The notes beneath the pieces were generated by a model. It did no database searches. It saw nothing but the letters and a program-made list of their open reading frames with translations, and had not been told where the DNA came from. Both the position numbers and the translations under genes were made by a program. Positions 53,172 to 63,948 of a stretch of 64,000 nt of DNA are shown in pieces. Numbering within the stretch: the first letter of the stretch is position 1; every line of letters starts with the position of its first letter. Origin of the DNA: Hymenopus coronatus (Eukaryota; Arthropoda; Insecta; Mantodea; Hymenopodidae); NCBI GenBank assembly GCA_030762935.1, contig CM060899.1, forward strand, positions 65,956,501-66,020,500, in the 5' to 3' direction.

Positions 53172-54190
53172 ATGTGTGTCCAAGATATGGGTCCACGACT
53201 CTTCCTCCTCGCAAATGGGACAGATTCTCGTACCATTCTCGTCAGCAAGTTTTGTGCTCCTGCATGCTCGAAGTCTAATCCACGCGAGCCCCTCTCTAAT
53301 GAGTTTGGTACCTGTTTTGATGTATTACTCCATACCCCACTCCGATTTTAGACCAGACTGTACTTCTAATGAAACCTTCTCCGTGCATTGCGTAATTATC
53401 GTGGACCCTCATCATGGCAAGATGTAGGGTTACGGAGGAATGGCGGGAAAAATATTTACCGCGATTCTTTACCACCGAGAATGTAGAGCTAGAAGCATGT
53501 TAGACGCTACTGGCAGGTACGGAAGACGTGGACCGGCTAGGTAAACTTATACTTAAGACAAGACAGCTGAGATCTGAGGAGGCTGCCAATAGAGAAGGGG
53601 GGGGGGACATAAAACCACTAAACAAAAGTGACTATAATGTTTTACATATATATAATGTTATATATAAGTCTCTCTTGTGTTATGGTTTTATATATAGTGT
53701 ATATATTATGTGTATATCTTTTTAAGTGTATTTATCTATTATAAGAGAGTAAATTTATACTTCTGAATAAAGTGTACTCTGCGTTGTAAATTTAAATTGT
53801 TGTATATGAGTATATTTTTATTTTTATTTTCGTGTTTACTCTTTTAATTCTTTGTTATTTTAATATTGTTTTTTTATGTATTACCTTTGTGTTTTTTAAT
53901 TTCATGTTTACTCTTTTTATTCTTTGTTGATTTAATATTGCTTTCTATTGTGTATTACCTTTGTCTATTTATTTTTATGTTTACTCTTTTTATTCTTTGT
54001 TGTTTAAATATTGTTTTTATTGTGAATTACCTTTGTCTTTTTATTTTTCGTGACTACTCTTTTAGTTATTTGTTGTTTTAATATTGTTTTTAGTGCGTAT
54101 TACAAAAGCATGTATGGTCTGGGGACTCGTGCGGTTGTTGAAATTCAATGTATGACATTTTTATGTCAATAAATACACGTATTCATACAT
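53172..54190 (+). mobile_element. LINE-A copy with 5' inversion
   Basis: 53405-54190 matches LINE-A (14755-15390) in direct orientation. 53172-53404 matches the adjacent upstream part (14550-14762) in inverted orientation. The two pieces meet and overlap by about 10 bp (TGGCAAGATG) in the LINE sequence, the pattern left by twin priming. The zinc knuckle lies split across the junction. It ends AATAAATACACGTATTCATA. No intact frame. Confidence 0.8.
53820..54095 (+). repeat. Minisatellite in LINE-A 3' untranslated region
   Basis: Four units of about 72 bp, each with GTTTACTCTTTT(A/T)ATTC, TTTGTTG and TATTACCTTTGTC; the copy at 14566 has two units. Unit number therefore varies between copies of one LINE family. 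Confidence 0.75.
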
Positions 54191-54590
54191 TGATGTAAAT
54201 ATGAGAGGTTTTATAAATTATAGGAAGGTTTACTAAAAGCTCTTTTCCTATTACAATATCTAGTATTCCTGTAACATTATTGGACTAGCGCAGTTCGGTG
54301 TATAGCAAGGAACAGAGAAATATTGTGGAAGCAAGAGAAAAACAATGATTTGTTGAACTACTTGGGGCTGAGACAGGGCCCCAAATTTATAGCAGGTCGA
54401 TAATATCTTAGTGCAGATGTGGGGCCACTGTGATTTAGCACAGCACGCTGCAAATTTTCACCACCAGGGAGAGACACTGCTGTGTTAGAAGGTGCAATAT
54501 TATTGCCCTCCAATACTTTATCGCGTATACCGCGCATTTCTAAGCTTAAGCCAACGCTTTAATAGAGTCTGACCAAACATTTTAAAAAAA
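54191..54590. other. Unassigned sequence
   Basis: About 400 bp; the part 54360-54520 is GC-richer (CTGAGACAGGGCCCC, AGCACAGCACGCTGC). No motif or shared repeat seen. Confidence 0.35.
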
Positions 54591-54681
54591 TCTGATGTAT
54601 TCCATTCATATGACTTTCTCTACACCTCAGCAACAAATTATTGTTAAAAAGCTTATGCTTCTATTTATTTCATGCTATTGG
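54591..54681 (+). repeat. H-repeat fragment, TCTGATG end only
   Basis: TCTGATGTATTCCATTCATA to TTCATGCTATTGG, then an A-run in which the next copy begins. Confidence 0.8.
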
Positions 54682-54692
54682 AAAAAAAAAAA

Positions 54693-55387
54693 TCTGATGT
54701 TTTACATTCACATGACTTTCTCTACCTCTCTGAAACAAACTTTTGTGAAAAAACTTATGCCTCTATTTACTTTATGCTAATTGAAGAAAAATTAGCACAA
54801 ATAGTCTTATTGTTTACTTCCTTGTAAGTGGAAGCGAAGAAAGCGAGTAGCATAGGTTAAATAATAGTAAAAATCTGGTTGCTATGTGACTGAAGTTCCT
54901 TTGTTTCTGTGGACAGGAGTTGACCAATTCCTGTATGAGAAAAGTATGTTTTTCAAAACTGAAATTAAAAACAAGAAAGTCCATCTCTTACGGTTTACCA
55001 GTTATGCAAAATTCCATAAAATTCACTCTGAATGAAGTAGTCTTCAGAGGCTATTCCCAGAAGATTCAAGATATACATTTTATTTGTCAGTTACATATTT
55101 TTCATATACGATATTTTAATCAAAATCGTTAGAGCCATTTTTTAGAAAATCAAAATTTTCGAAAAAAGTTCCATTTAAAGGGTAGTTTGGGATGGGGAGA
55201 TTTTCTTGAAAGTCCTCACACACATATGCATACAGACAGACAGACGGACATGTTTCTAAAAATGCTTGTTTGGATTCGGGGGGCCCCAAAATGTGTATTT
55301 CCGGTGAAAACTCGGTACCAAATTTTTGGGTGCATTACAATAACTTTTCTATACACCATGTACATAGTGCGTGTAGAGAAAGTAAAA
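54693..55387 (+). repeat. H-repeat, near full-length
   Basis: Starts TCTGATGTTTTACATTCACA and ends CACCATGTACATAGTGCG with TGTAGAGAAAGTAA. The CA microsatellite is partly CAGA (55236-55248). Confidence 0.85.
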
Positions 55388-55389
55388 AT

Positions 55390-55703
55390 TTGAATGCTTT
55401 TGAGATATTCTTTGTTATTGGCTTTAGATTTGAAAAACTTATACTTTTCTCATACAGAAATTTGTTAACTCCTGTCCATACAAACAAAGGAACTTCAGTC
55501 ACATAGCAACCAACTTTTGACTATCACTTTAACCTATGGTACTCCCTTATTTCGCTTCTAATTAACAAGGAAGCAAGTAATAAGACTATTTCTGCTAATT
55601 TTTTCCCGATTAGCATGAAGTAAATAGAAGCATAAGATTTTTAACAATAATTTGTTGCAGAGATGTAGAGAAATTCATGTGAATGGAATACATCAGATTT
55701 TTT
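55390..55703 (-). repeat. H-repeat fragment, TCTGATGTG half
   Basis: GAGATATTCTTTGTTATTGG to AATACATCAGATTTTTT, abutting the end of the previous + copy. Confidence 0.8.
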
Positions 55704-55735
55704 AGAAATGTTCATTCTTTGAATCAGGACTTTAT

Positions 55736-56176
55736 TTTTAGTTTCTCTACGTGTACCATGTACATAGTGTATAGAGAAGGTATTGTCCTGCATCCAAAAA
55801 TTCGATACCGAGATTTCAACTGAAATACATGTATCGAGACCTACTAATTAAAAAAAATAAATTTTCTAGAAAAAGTGTGGTGTGTGTGTGCGTGTGTCTC
55901 TGGACACCATAGCTTAAAAACAAAAAGTGTGTTAAATACCAGATTTGGAATTTAAGTTCTGTATCTTCCAAGAAGCGACACGAAGATTTTCTAGAAAATC
56001 ACCCCAACTACGCTTTACATAGAAACATTTTCGAAAAATTTTATTTCGTCAATATTTTGAATAAAATATCTTATATAAAATAAATTTACATGGCAAATAA
56101 AATGTATATCTTGAATCTTCTGGGAATAGACTCTGAAGACTACTTTATTCTGGATGAGTTTTATGGAATTTTACAT
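55736..56176 (-). repeat. H-repeat, palindrome half
   Basis: Palindrome GTACCATGTACATAGTG to GATGAGTTTTATGGAATTTTA, where the next copy starts in the same orientation. Confidence 0.8.
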
Positions 56177-56995
56177 TTTTACTTTCTCTATACGCACTAT
56201 GTGCATGGTATATAGAGAATGTATTGCATTCCACCAAAAAATTGATACCGAGATTTCACCAGAAATATATGTTTTAGGGTCCCCTGTATCCAAAAAAAGT
56301 ATTTTCAGAAGAAGGTCCGTGTGTATGTGTGTGTGTTCTGTGTCCGTGTGCCTGTGAACACGATAACTCAAAAACGAAAAGCCGGTAAACTACCAAACTT
56401 GGTATTTAAGTTTAGTATCTTCCAGGGATGTGTCACGAAGATGTTGAGAAAAATCCACCCACCCCAAACTACCCTTTACATGGAAGTTTTTTCGAAAATA
56501 TTGATGTTCTAAAAAGTGGCTCTAACGATTTTGATTAAAATATCGTATACTAAAGATATTTACATGACAAATAAAATGTATATTCTGAATTTTCTGGGAA
56601 TAACCTATGAAGACTACTTTATTCTGGGTCAATTTTACGGAATTTTACATATCTGCTAAACCGTAGGAAATGGACAAAAACTTACCACACAACAAATGTA
56701 GAACACCTTAAAACACAAAATTTATATTATATATATTTTATTCCTTTTTTTCAGCTGTAAAGACTTATACTTTTCTCATACAGGACTTTGTGAACTGCTG
56801 TCCATACAAACAAAGGAACTTCACTCACATAGCAACCAGCTTTTGTCTATCACTTTATACTCCCATATTTCGTTTCTACTATCAAGGAAGCAAGTAATAA
56901 GACTTTCTGCTAATGTTTGCTCAATTAGATTAAGTAAATAGAATAATTTGTTGCAGTGATATAGAGAAAGTCATGTGAATGGAACACATCATTTT
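56176..56995 (-). repeat. H-repeat, full-length
   Basis: Palindrome CGCACTATGTGCATGG to AACACATCATTTTA. It probably inserted into the preceding copy, at the T-run after GGAATTTTACA. Confidence 0.85.
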
Positions 56996-56999
56996 ATGT

Positions 57000-57046
57000 A
57001 GTGTTTAACGCCCGCCCGCTTAAATGCAATGGCACCGCAGGCGATG
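57000..57046 (-). mobile_element. SINE family 3, 3' end fragment
   Basis: AGTGTTTAACGCCCGC and ATGGCACCGCAGGCG match the 3' end of the copy at 62388-62615. The rest is replaced by H sequence. Confidence 0.65.
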
Positions 57047-57455
57047 AATTTTGCATTACTGGTAAACTGTAACTTACCACACAAAAATGTAGATCTCATT
57101 AAAACACACAATTTATGTTATATGCATTTTTGCTGGAGTTGGCCGTTTTTAAGGTGTACTTTTTTATTGATTTCACTTTTAAAATAATTAATGCGTTTCT
57201 CATACGGGAACTTGTTAACACCTGACCAAGCAAAGAAATGGATTTCAGTTCCTAAGCAACCACATTTTATAGCATTCACTATCACTTTAACCTAGTGTGT
57301 CCCCTTATTTCCCTTCTACTTATAAGGTACTACACAATAACTCAGTTTCTGCTATGTTTATCTCGATTATCATGAAGTAGCTAGATAAGTTTATTCACTC
57401 ATTAACAATAATTTGTTACAGAGAGGTAGAGAAAGTCATGTGAATGTATTTTTCT
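57047..57455 (-). repeat. H-repeat, TCTGATGTG half
   Basis: GATGAATTTTGCATTACTGG to GAGAAAGTCATGTGAATG; subfamily intermediate, with CTAAGCAACCACATTTTA. Confidence 0.75.
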
Positions 57456-57970
57456 TCTTGCTTTAGCTTTCTAAAATTTCTTCGTTGGTAATTTTATCAG
57501 TCTATTTTCAACATTTTCAGGTGGCATCAAAAATAATAATCAAATGTAATAATAAATATTACTAAGAATATATATTTGTGAGGTTTTATTTAAGAAGGTA
57601 TGGTTTTTTGGGTCCTTCTTTCCCTAAAGAAAATGTATGAGAAGTTCTGTCACGTTGCCCAGGATCCTGGAAACTTATTGGATTTTCCAAGTAAGACTTC
57701 GTGTGGATGCTACCCTCAGCTTTTTATTGGGCCAATAAAGTGTAAGTTACTCGCTGTGCATGTAGGGCTCAAAATATGTACCAAGGTAGGTAATCTTAAC
57801 CAGGAGATTTCACCCGAACACCACATGGTGCCGCTAATCTCATTTTGGAGTTATCGTCCTTACTTGGTAAAAATATTTATCTAATACTATATTAATAAGC
57901 GGTGCTTTAATACATAATTAATAGACACTAAAACCGATACTCACAAAATACTAGTTATGAAAACAAGAAT
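57456..57970. other. Unassigned, with one 94-codon frame
   Basis: 57600-57884 is open on the + strand for 94 codons with mixed composition (for example FCHVAQDPGNLLDFPSK). GC is somewhat higher than around it. No motif is recognised, and the complementary strand is also fairly open. I do not call it a gene. Confidence 0.3.
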
Positions 57971-58118
57971 TAATAAGTGTATTTATTGACATAAAATATT
58001 ATAAATTGAACTTCAACAACCGCACGGGTCCACAGACAGTACGTGCTTTTGTAATACACACTAAAAATAATATTAAAACAACAAAAAGGAATTAAAAGAT
58101 CAAATACGAAAATAAAAA
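57971..58118 (-). mobile_element. LINE-A 3' end, heavily truncated
   Basis: The reverse strand reads TATTACAAAAGCACGTACTG, GTGGACCCGTGCGGTTG and AATAAATACACTTATTAATT, the LINE-A terminus, plus one unit of the 72-bp repeat. It is cut by the H copy that follows, which starts in an A-run. Confidence 0.75.
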
Positions 58119-58941
58119 TCTGATGTGTTCCATTCACATGACTTTCTCTATATCACTGCAACAAATTATTCTATTTACTTCATCTAATGGAGCAAAAATT
58201 AGCAGAAATAGTCTTATTACTTGCTTCCTTGATAGTAGAAGCGAAATAAGGGAGTACCATAGGTTAAACTGATAGTCAAAAGCAGCGACTGAAGTTCCTT
58301 TGTTTGTATGGACACGAGTTCACAAAGTCCTGTATGAGAAAAGTATGTCTTTATAGCTGAAAAAAAAGGAATATCTCAAAAACGATCAACTCCACGAAAA
58401 TAATGTATATAATTTAAATTATGTGTTTTAACGCGATGTACATTTTTTGTGTGGTTAGCTTTGTCCGTCTCTTACGGTTTAGCAGTTATGCAAAATTCCG
58501 TAAAATTCGTCCAGAATAAAGTAGTCTTCAGAGGCTATTCCCAGAAAATTCAAGACATACATTTTATTTTTCAGGTAAATAACTTAAATATATTATATTT
58601 TAATCAAAATCGTTAGGGCCATTTTTAGACAATCAAAATTTTCGAAAAAAGTTCCATGTAAAGGTAGTTTGGGGTGGGGGGATTTTTCTCAAAATCTTTG
58701 TGTCGCATCCCTGGAGGATACTAAACTTAAATACCAAGTTTGTTATTTTACTGACTTTTTGTTTTTGAGTTATCGTGTTCACAGACACGCACACACACGG
58801 ACCTTTTTCTGAAAATGCGTTTTTTGTTACAGGGGACCCTAAAACATATATTTCCCGGTGAAATCTCGGTATAGAATTTTTGGGTGGAGTGTAATACCTT
58901 CTCTATACACTATGTACATAGTACGTGCTAGAGAAAGTAAA
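58119..58941 (+). repeat. H-repeat, full-length
   Basis: Starts TCTGATGTGTTCCATTCACA and ends CACTATGTACATAGTACG with TGCTAGAGAAAGTAA. Confidence 0.85.
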
Positions 58942-59407
58942 ATTCCTGGTTATGTAACAAGTGAGCATCACGAAGATATCGAAACAATATTCGCAGTTTA
59001 GGAGGTCGACAGATGCGGTTGGTGAATTCAGAGAACAGGTTGGCATGCTGTTTAGGATACAGTTTTAATAACTCTGGGCTAGAGCAGCCCTGCGCCCTGC
59101 TAATGCCCTTCTTATGGCTCGGCAGATAGTCTGAAAATTTAATGACCCCAGAGAGGTGCAATATAACACGGGCATAACGATGTCTGCCACCCTCACAGCC
59201 TGTTGCTACCTAATGATAAGAACCGGAAGGTCAACCAGCTATTTATTTCGCGCTAATGTCTGTTTCTGTTAAATATGTTTTACTATTTAAAAAAAAAAAC
59301 AAAAAAAAAAAAAAAAGTTACCTTTTATAAATTCCAGCAAATCCAATGTGTTCAATTCACGTGCCTTTATCCATCTTTTCTGCTTCAAGCTATTTATTAA
59401 AGTCTAG
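58942..59407. other. Unassigned, with poly-A
   Basis: Includes a 77-codon reverse frame at 58928-59161 without known motif and an A-rich run at about 59289-59317. No shared repeat seen. Confidence 0.4.
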
Positions 59408-59525
59408 TTTTATTTTCTCTCACGTACTATGTACATACAGTATAGAAATTATATTGTAATGCGCCCAAAAATTCTACACCGAGACTTCACCGGAAATATA
59501 TGTTTACGAGACAACCTGAATCAAA
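59408..59525 (-). repeat. H-repeat fragment, palindromic end
   Basis: TTTTCTCTCACGTACTATGT to CCGGAAATATATGTTTACGA; it meets an oppositely oriented copy, as at 13537. Confidence 0.8.
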
Positions 59526-59534
59526 AAAAAAAAA

Positions 59535-60390
59535 TCTCATGTGTACCATTCACATGACTTTCTCTATATCCCTGCAACAAATTATTCTTAAAAAGCTTAT
59601 GCTTCTATTTAGTTCATGCTAATCTAGAAAAATTAGCAGAAATAGTCTTATTACCTTTTGCCTTGTAAATAGAAAGGAAATAAGGGAGTAGCATATAGCG
59701 ATAGTCAAAATCTGGTTACTATGTTACTGAAGTTTCTTTGTTTGTATGGACCACAGTTGAAAAATTCCTGTATGAGAAAAGTTGAAGATTTTCGACCCTG
59801 AAAACAAAAACAAGGAATATCTCAAAAACGATCAACTCCAAGAAAAAAATGTACACAACATAAATTGTGTGCTTTAATGTGCTCTACATGTTTTGTGTGG
59901 TAAGTTTTTGTCTATCTCTTACGGTTTCGCAAATATACAAAATTCCGGAAAATTCACTCAGAATAAAGGAGTCTTCAGAGGCTGTTCCCAGAAAATTAAA
60001 AATATACATTTTATTTCTCAGGTAAATATCTTTATTATACGATATCTTAATCAAAATCGTTAGAGCCATGTTTTAGAAAATAAAAATTTTCGAAATAAAG
60101 TTCCATGTAAAGGGTAGTTTGGGGTGGCGAAATTTTCTCAAAATCTTCGTGTCGCGTCCCTGAAAGATTCTGAACTTACCAAGGTTGGTATTTTACCGAC
60201 TTTTCGTTTTTGAGTTATCGTTGTCACAGACACACGGACACACACACACGGACCTTTTTCTGAAATTACTTTTTTTAGATAAAGGGGACCCTAAAACATA
60301 TATTTCCGGTGAAAGCTCGGTATCGAATTTTTTGGTGAAGTGCAATACCTTCTCTATACACTATGTACATAGTTCGTATAGAGAAAGTAA
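59535..60390 (+). repeat. H-repeat, full-length
   Basis: Starts TCTCATGTGTACCATTCACA and ends CACTATGTACATAGTTCG with TATAGAGAAAGTAA. Confidence 0.85.
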
Positions 60391-60393
60391 AAA

Positions 60394-61310
60394 ACAGTTT
60401 CAGAAAAACGTCCGTGGGCAGCAGATCTCAAAAACGAAAAGTCCGTTATTAGCTTATTTGACCCTTTATATGGAAACATTTTCGAAAATGCTCATTTTCT
60501 CAAAAATGGCTCTAACGAGTTTGATTAAAATTTCATATATTAAGGATATTTAAATGACAAATCTTGAATTTTCTGGCAATAGTCCCGGAAGACCTCTTTA
60601 TTCTGGATGAGCTTTGCCTAACTGGTAAACCGTAAAATTTAATATAAAAAAGTAGATCTCGTTAAAACCCAGGATGTATGAGATATACGTTTTTATCGTG
60701 AAGTTGACAACTTTTGAGATTTCTTGTCATTTGTTTCAGTTTTAAAATACTTTTCAAATACGGAAACTTGTAAACTCCTGCCAATGCAAAGAAACGGGAT
60801 TTATCTACATGGCAACCAGTTTTTAAAAGATTTGACGACCAATTTAGCCGAATTTATTCTGTTGTTCCCATTTTTTTTATATTGTTTCATTTGTATAGCC
60901 CCCTTTAACTTGAATGGTCATATCGGGGGCCTTGACTTGTGAAACAACTCGTATTACTGTAGGTTAGAACATTAGGTTAATCATTATTGTATTACTAAAC
61001 ACAGCACATTCACTCTCACATACATACTTCCAGACTCTGTGGGCGATAGGGAATAATTCTGGTTAAAGAAAAATTCCCCGCCCCAGCCGGGAATCGAACC
61101 CGGGACCTCCGGGTGAGAAGTCAGCTCGCTGACCACTCGACCACGGAGGCAGTCAATTGTTCCCATTTTACTTTCAAGAAAGCAAGTAATAAGACTATTT
61201 CTGCTAATATTCTTCTGGATTAGCATGAAGTAAATAGAAGCATAAGCTTTTAAGCAATTTATTACAGAAATGTAGAGAAAGTCATGTGAATGGAACACAT
61301 AAGATTTTTT
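60394..61310 (-). repeat. H-repeat split by a SINE
   Basis: Left part 60394-60874 (AGTTTCAGAAAAACGTCCGT to TTCTGTTGTTCCCATTTT) and right part 61157-61310 (TTCAAGAAAGCAAGTAATAA to AACACATAAGATTTTTT). The 13-bp duplication at the SINE borders belongs to this copy. Confidence 0.85.
60875..61156 (-). mobile_element. tRNA-derived SINE, family 1, with target duplication
   Basis: Flanked by a perfect 13-bp direct repeat TTGTTCCCATTTT (60862-60874 and 61157-61169). The reverse-strand head at 61080-61150 is 71 nt and very tRNA-like. Its acceptor stem has one mismatch, box A reads TGGTCGAGTGGTC, and the T-arm CCGGGTTCGATTCCCGG is perfect. The anticodon stem pairs at only about three positions, so a functional tRNA is unlikely. 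A body of about 200 bp follows. Confidence 0.9.
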
Positions 61311-61739
61311 TCAAAAATGACTAACGATTTTGATTGATATACCCTATCTTTAAGATATGTTTATGACAAATGATATACATATCTTGAATTTTCTGGGAGT
61401 AGCCTCTGAGGACCTCTTTATTCTGGATGAGTTTTGCAGAATGTGCACAAAAAACGTGGAACTCGTGAAAACACATAATTTATGTCAAATGCTTTATTGT
61501 TGTAGAGTTGGGCGTTTTCAAACATTTCTTATTATTGGTTTCACTTTTAAACTACTTAACTTTTCTGAAACGGGAGCATGTAAAGCAAACTGAACCTCAA
61601 TTGTTTCATATAGGTACCAGGTTTTTAAAACACTTTCCCTTCTACTTACAAGGAAGCGTTTAATAAGACCAATTAACTCGATGCAGATAAAAAAAATAGT
61701 ATTTTGAAGAAACGTTTCTGTGGAACACATCAGATTTTA
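61311..61739 (-). repeat. H-repeat, TCTGATGTG half, tandem
   Basis: CAAAAATGACTAACGATTTT to GGAACACATCAGATTTTA, directly after the end of the previous copy. A stretch is deleted before AAACGTTTCTGTGG. Confidence 0.8.
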
Positions 61740-61799
61740 TTTCTTTTCTTCAAAGATTTTCTGATAAAAAAACCCTAAGCTTGCTCTCATTTCTTTAGT

Positions 61800-62205
61800 T
61801 TCGTCATATACCACAATTACATCAAAGATTGGCTTAAACGATATTTGGCAAAGGGGCAGCGAAAATATATTTAATGTTGTCAATAAAGTAAAAGGACGAC
61901 TATGTGATATAGACAGGCAGGAAATAGAATATGAATGTAGAAACAAATCGTCATTGCACTTACAAAACGAAATAAAAATAGGTGTGGTAAAGAAACACGT
62001 ATTTTAAAATTGGGTATGAAACAAAGGTCAGGAATAGCGTGGCTCAGGTTGGAAGGGTGGAAAACCTGTAAGGTAGTTGATGAAGCTGGTAGGCGGATTT
62101 GCCCATTATGCGGGGGACAGGAAGACTGGAGGCATATTTTGGCAGATTGTGTGTAGATGGAGGGTGCTAGGAAAAATTATTGCCGGAAGTATATTTAGCT
62201 TCTAA
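61800..62205 (+). pseudogene. LINE-B reverse transcriptase C-terminus
   Basis: Frame pieces: IGLNDIWQRGSENIFNVVNK, then GRLCDIDRQEIEYECRNKSS, a stop near 62006, then GIAWLRLEGWKTCK. CPLCGGQEDWRHILADC follows, a CCHC zinc knuckle with the same spacing (CX2CX7HX4C) and wording as LINE-A's. A stop directly follows. The similarity suggests LINE-A and LINE-B belong to related families, while their 3' untranslated regions differ. Confidence 0.65.
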
Positions 62206-62387
62206 CAGACGAAGGACAGCATCCTGGGATTTGATTCTAAACAGCCAAAACTGGCCAAGCCTGGGCACATACTTAATGGAAGTACGTGCACTAAGAGATA
62301 AAATATTTGTGTAAATATTGTATAGACGTATTTGGTGTTTGAGTAACCTATATGTGTGAATACGTGGTGTAGTTGTGCGTGCAAGTG

Positions 62388-62615
62388 CTTTTTTTTTGGT
62401 AGTGTTTAACGCCCGCTTTAACTACTTATGGCACCGCAGGCGGTGACACTGATGATACATGAATGAAGATGGAGCACCGGTGGAATGCGATGGCGGAGAA
62501 AACCGGAAAACCCGGAGAAAACCCGCCCCAGCCACAAATCTCACATGCGGTCGCTTGGGATCGAACCAGGGTCATCCATGTGAGAGGTCTAACCACTCGG
62601 CCACGGCGCGGCTGA
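62388..62615 (-). mobile_element. tRNA-derived SINE, family 3, complete, with target duplication
   Basis: Flanked by the 9-bp repeat GTGCAAGTG (62379-62387 and 62616-62624). On the reverse strand: head GCCGCGCCGTGGCCGAGTGG (box A) and CTGGTTCGATCCC (box B); a body with GGTTTTCTCCGGGTTTTCC and GGTGCTCCATCTTCATTC; a terminal GCGGGCGTTAAACACTACC and an A-run of about nine next to the duplication. It sits within the 3' untranslated region of LINE-B. Confidence 0.9.
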
Positions 62616-62786
62616 GTGCAAGTGTGTGTGTATTTGCAATGTTTTTAAGACATATAAAATATATATGTAGCTAATATTTTAAACTCAAGTATTTTTAGAC
62701 AGCATGTACGGTCACCTGACCCATGTGACTGTGTGACGCAGATATTGTATTATTGTAAGCTTAATAAAATACCACTACCACTATTG

Positions 62787-63085
62787 GTCGTCTTGCATTC
62801 CACACATTGAGCATTCCTATATATCTAAAGCTGCTCTTGAACTTTTCAACTCCACTATCCCTGTTCAGGGCCATTCAGATTCTTTCCTCAACCTCTTTCC
62901 TCCTTTATTTACATAATTCCCTCTACCCCATATTTTCTTTAGCCCCCTGTATACGCTCAGAGACTTTTTGTTGCTGAGCTACCCAATATCTCCTGAATTT
63001 CCATATCATCAATTCTTTGTTTAACTTCTTTCCAAAAGGCACTTTCCTTGCTCTCTCTATTCCGCCACAACATACCCAGAACTAT
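62787..63085 (-). pseudogene. LINE C-terminal relic, minus strand
   Basis: The reverse strand reads MLWRNRESKESAFWKEVKQR, IDDMEIQEILGSSATKSL, then VYRGLKKIWGRGNYVNKGGK and, after a stop, CSMCGMQDD. That order (FWKEV..R..D.E, then YRxLK..WG, then a CxxC knuckle) is the end of a LINE reverse transcriptase polyprotein, parallel to LINE-A and LINE-B. It is cut by the following H copy. It lies tail to tail with LINE-B. Confidence 0.6.
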
Positions 63086-63948
63086 TTTATTTTCTCTACA
63101 CGTACTATGAACATAGTGTATAGAAAAGGTATTGTATTCCACCCAAAAATTAGATACCGAGATTTCACCGGAAATATATGTTTTAGGGTCTCCTGTAACT
63201 AAAAATAGCATTTTCCGAAAAAGGTCCGCGCGTGTGCGTCCGTGTGTTTGTGAACACGATAACTGTTAACAAAATGTCGGTAAAGCACCAAACTTGGTAT
63301 TTAAGTTTGGTATCTTCCAAGGTTGCGACACGAAGAATTTCAAGAAAATCCCCCCAACCCCAACTACCTTTAATATGGAACTTTTTCGAAAATTTTGATT
63401 TTCTCCAAAATGGCTCTAACAATTTTGATTAAAATATCACATATTAAAGATATTTACCTGACAAGCAGAATATAAATCTTGAATTTTCTGGGAATAGCTT
63501 CTGAAGAATACTTTATCCTGAATGAATTTTGCGGAATATTGCATAAATGCTAAACCATAAGAGATGGACAACAACTTTGTAGAGCACATTAAAACACACA
63601 ATTTATGTTTCATACATTTTTTTTGATGGAGTTGATCGTTTTTAAAATATTCATAGTTTTTCGTTTCAGCTATGAAAAACTTGTACTTTTTTTCATACAG
63701 GAATTTGTCAGCTCCTGTCCATACAAACAAAGAAATTTAAGTCACATATTAACCAGCTTTTGACTATCATTTTAACCTATGGTACTCCCTTATTTCGCTT
63801 CTACTTACAAGGAAGCAAGTAGTAAGACTATTTCTGATATTTTTTCTCGATTAGCATGAAGTAAATAGAAGCATCAGCTTTTTAACAATAATTTGTTGCA
63901 GAGATGTAGAGTAAGCCAATGTGAATTGAAAACATCGGATATTTTTTA
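63086..63948 (-). repeat. H-repeat, full-length
   Basis: Palindrome CGTACTATGAACATAGTG to AAAACATCGGATATTTTTT. It interrupts the LINE relic at TATTTTATTTTCTCTAC. The last 50 bp of the window after it are unassigned. Confidence 0.85.

Larger units (their letters stand above)
61740..62785 (+). mobile_element. LINE-B, 5'-truncated, carrying a SINE
   Basis: C-terminal coding relic (about 61800-62205), then a 3' untranslated region that matches 1313-1690 in inverted orientation. It ends TGTAAGCTTAATAAAATACC with a CACTAC-type tail. A SINE sits inside at 62388-62615. Confidence 0.75.

Noticed and set aside
57600..57884. A 94-codon gene
   Set aside because: Open frame without motif, with the opposite strand almost equally open. 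No supporting signals, so left as unassigned.
58928..59161. A 77-codon gene on the minus strand
   Set aside because: It begins within unassigned sequence and ends in the terminus of an H copy; no motif.
61080..61150. A tRNA gene on the minus strand
   Set aside because: T-arm and acceptor stem are good, but the anticodon stem pairs poorly. The unit heads a 280-bp body flanked by a 13-bp target duplication, so it is a SINE.
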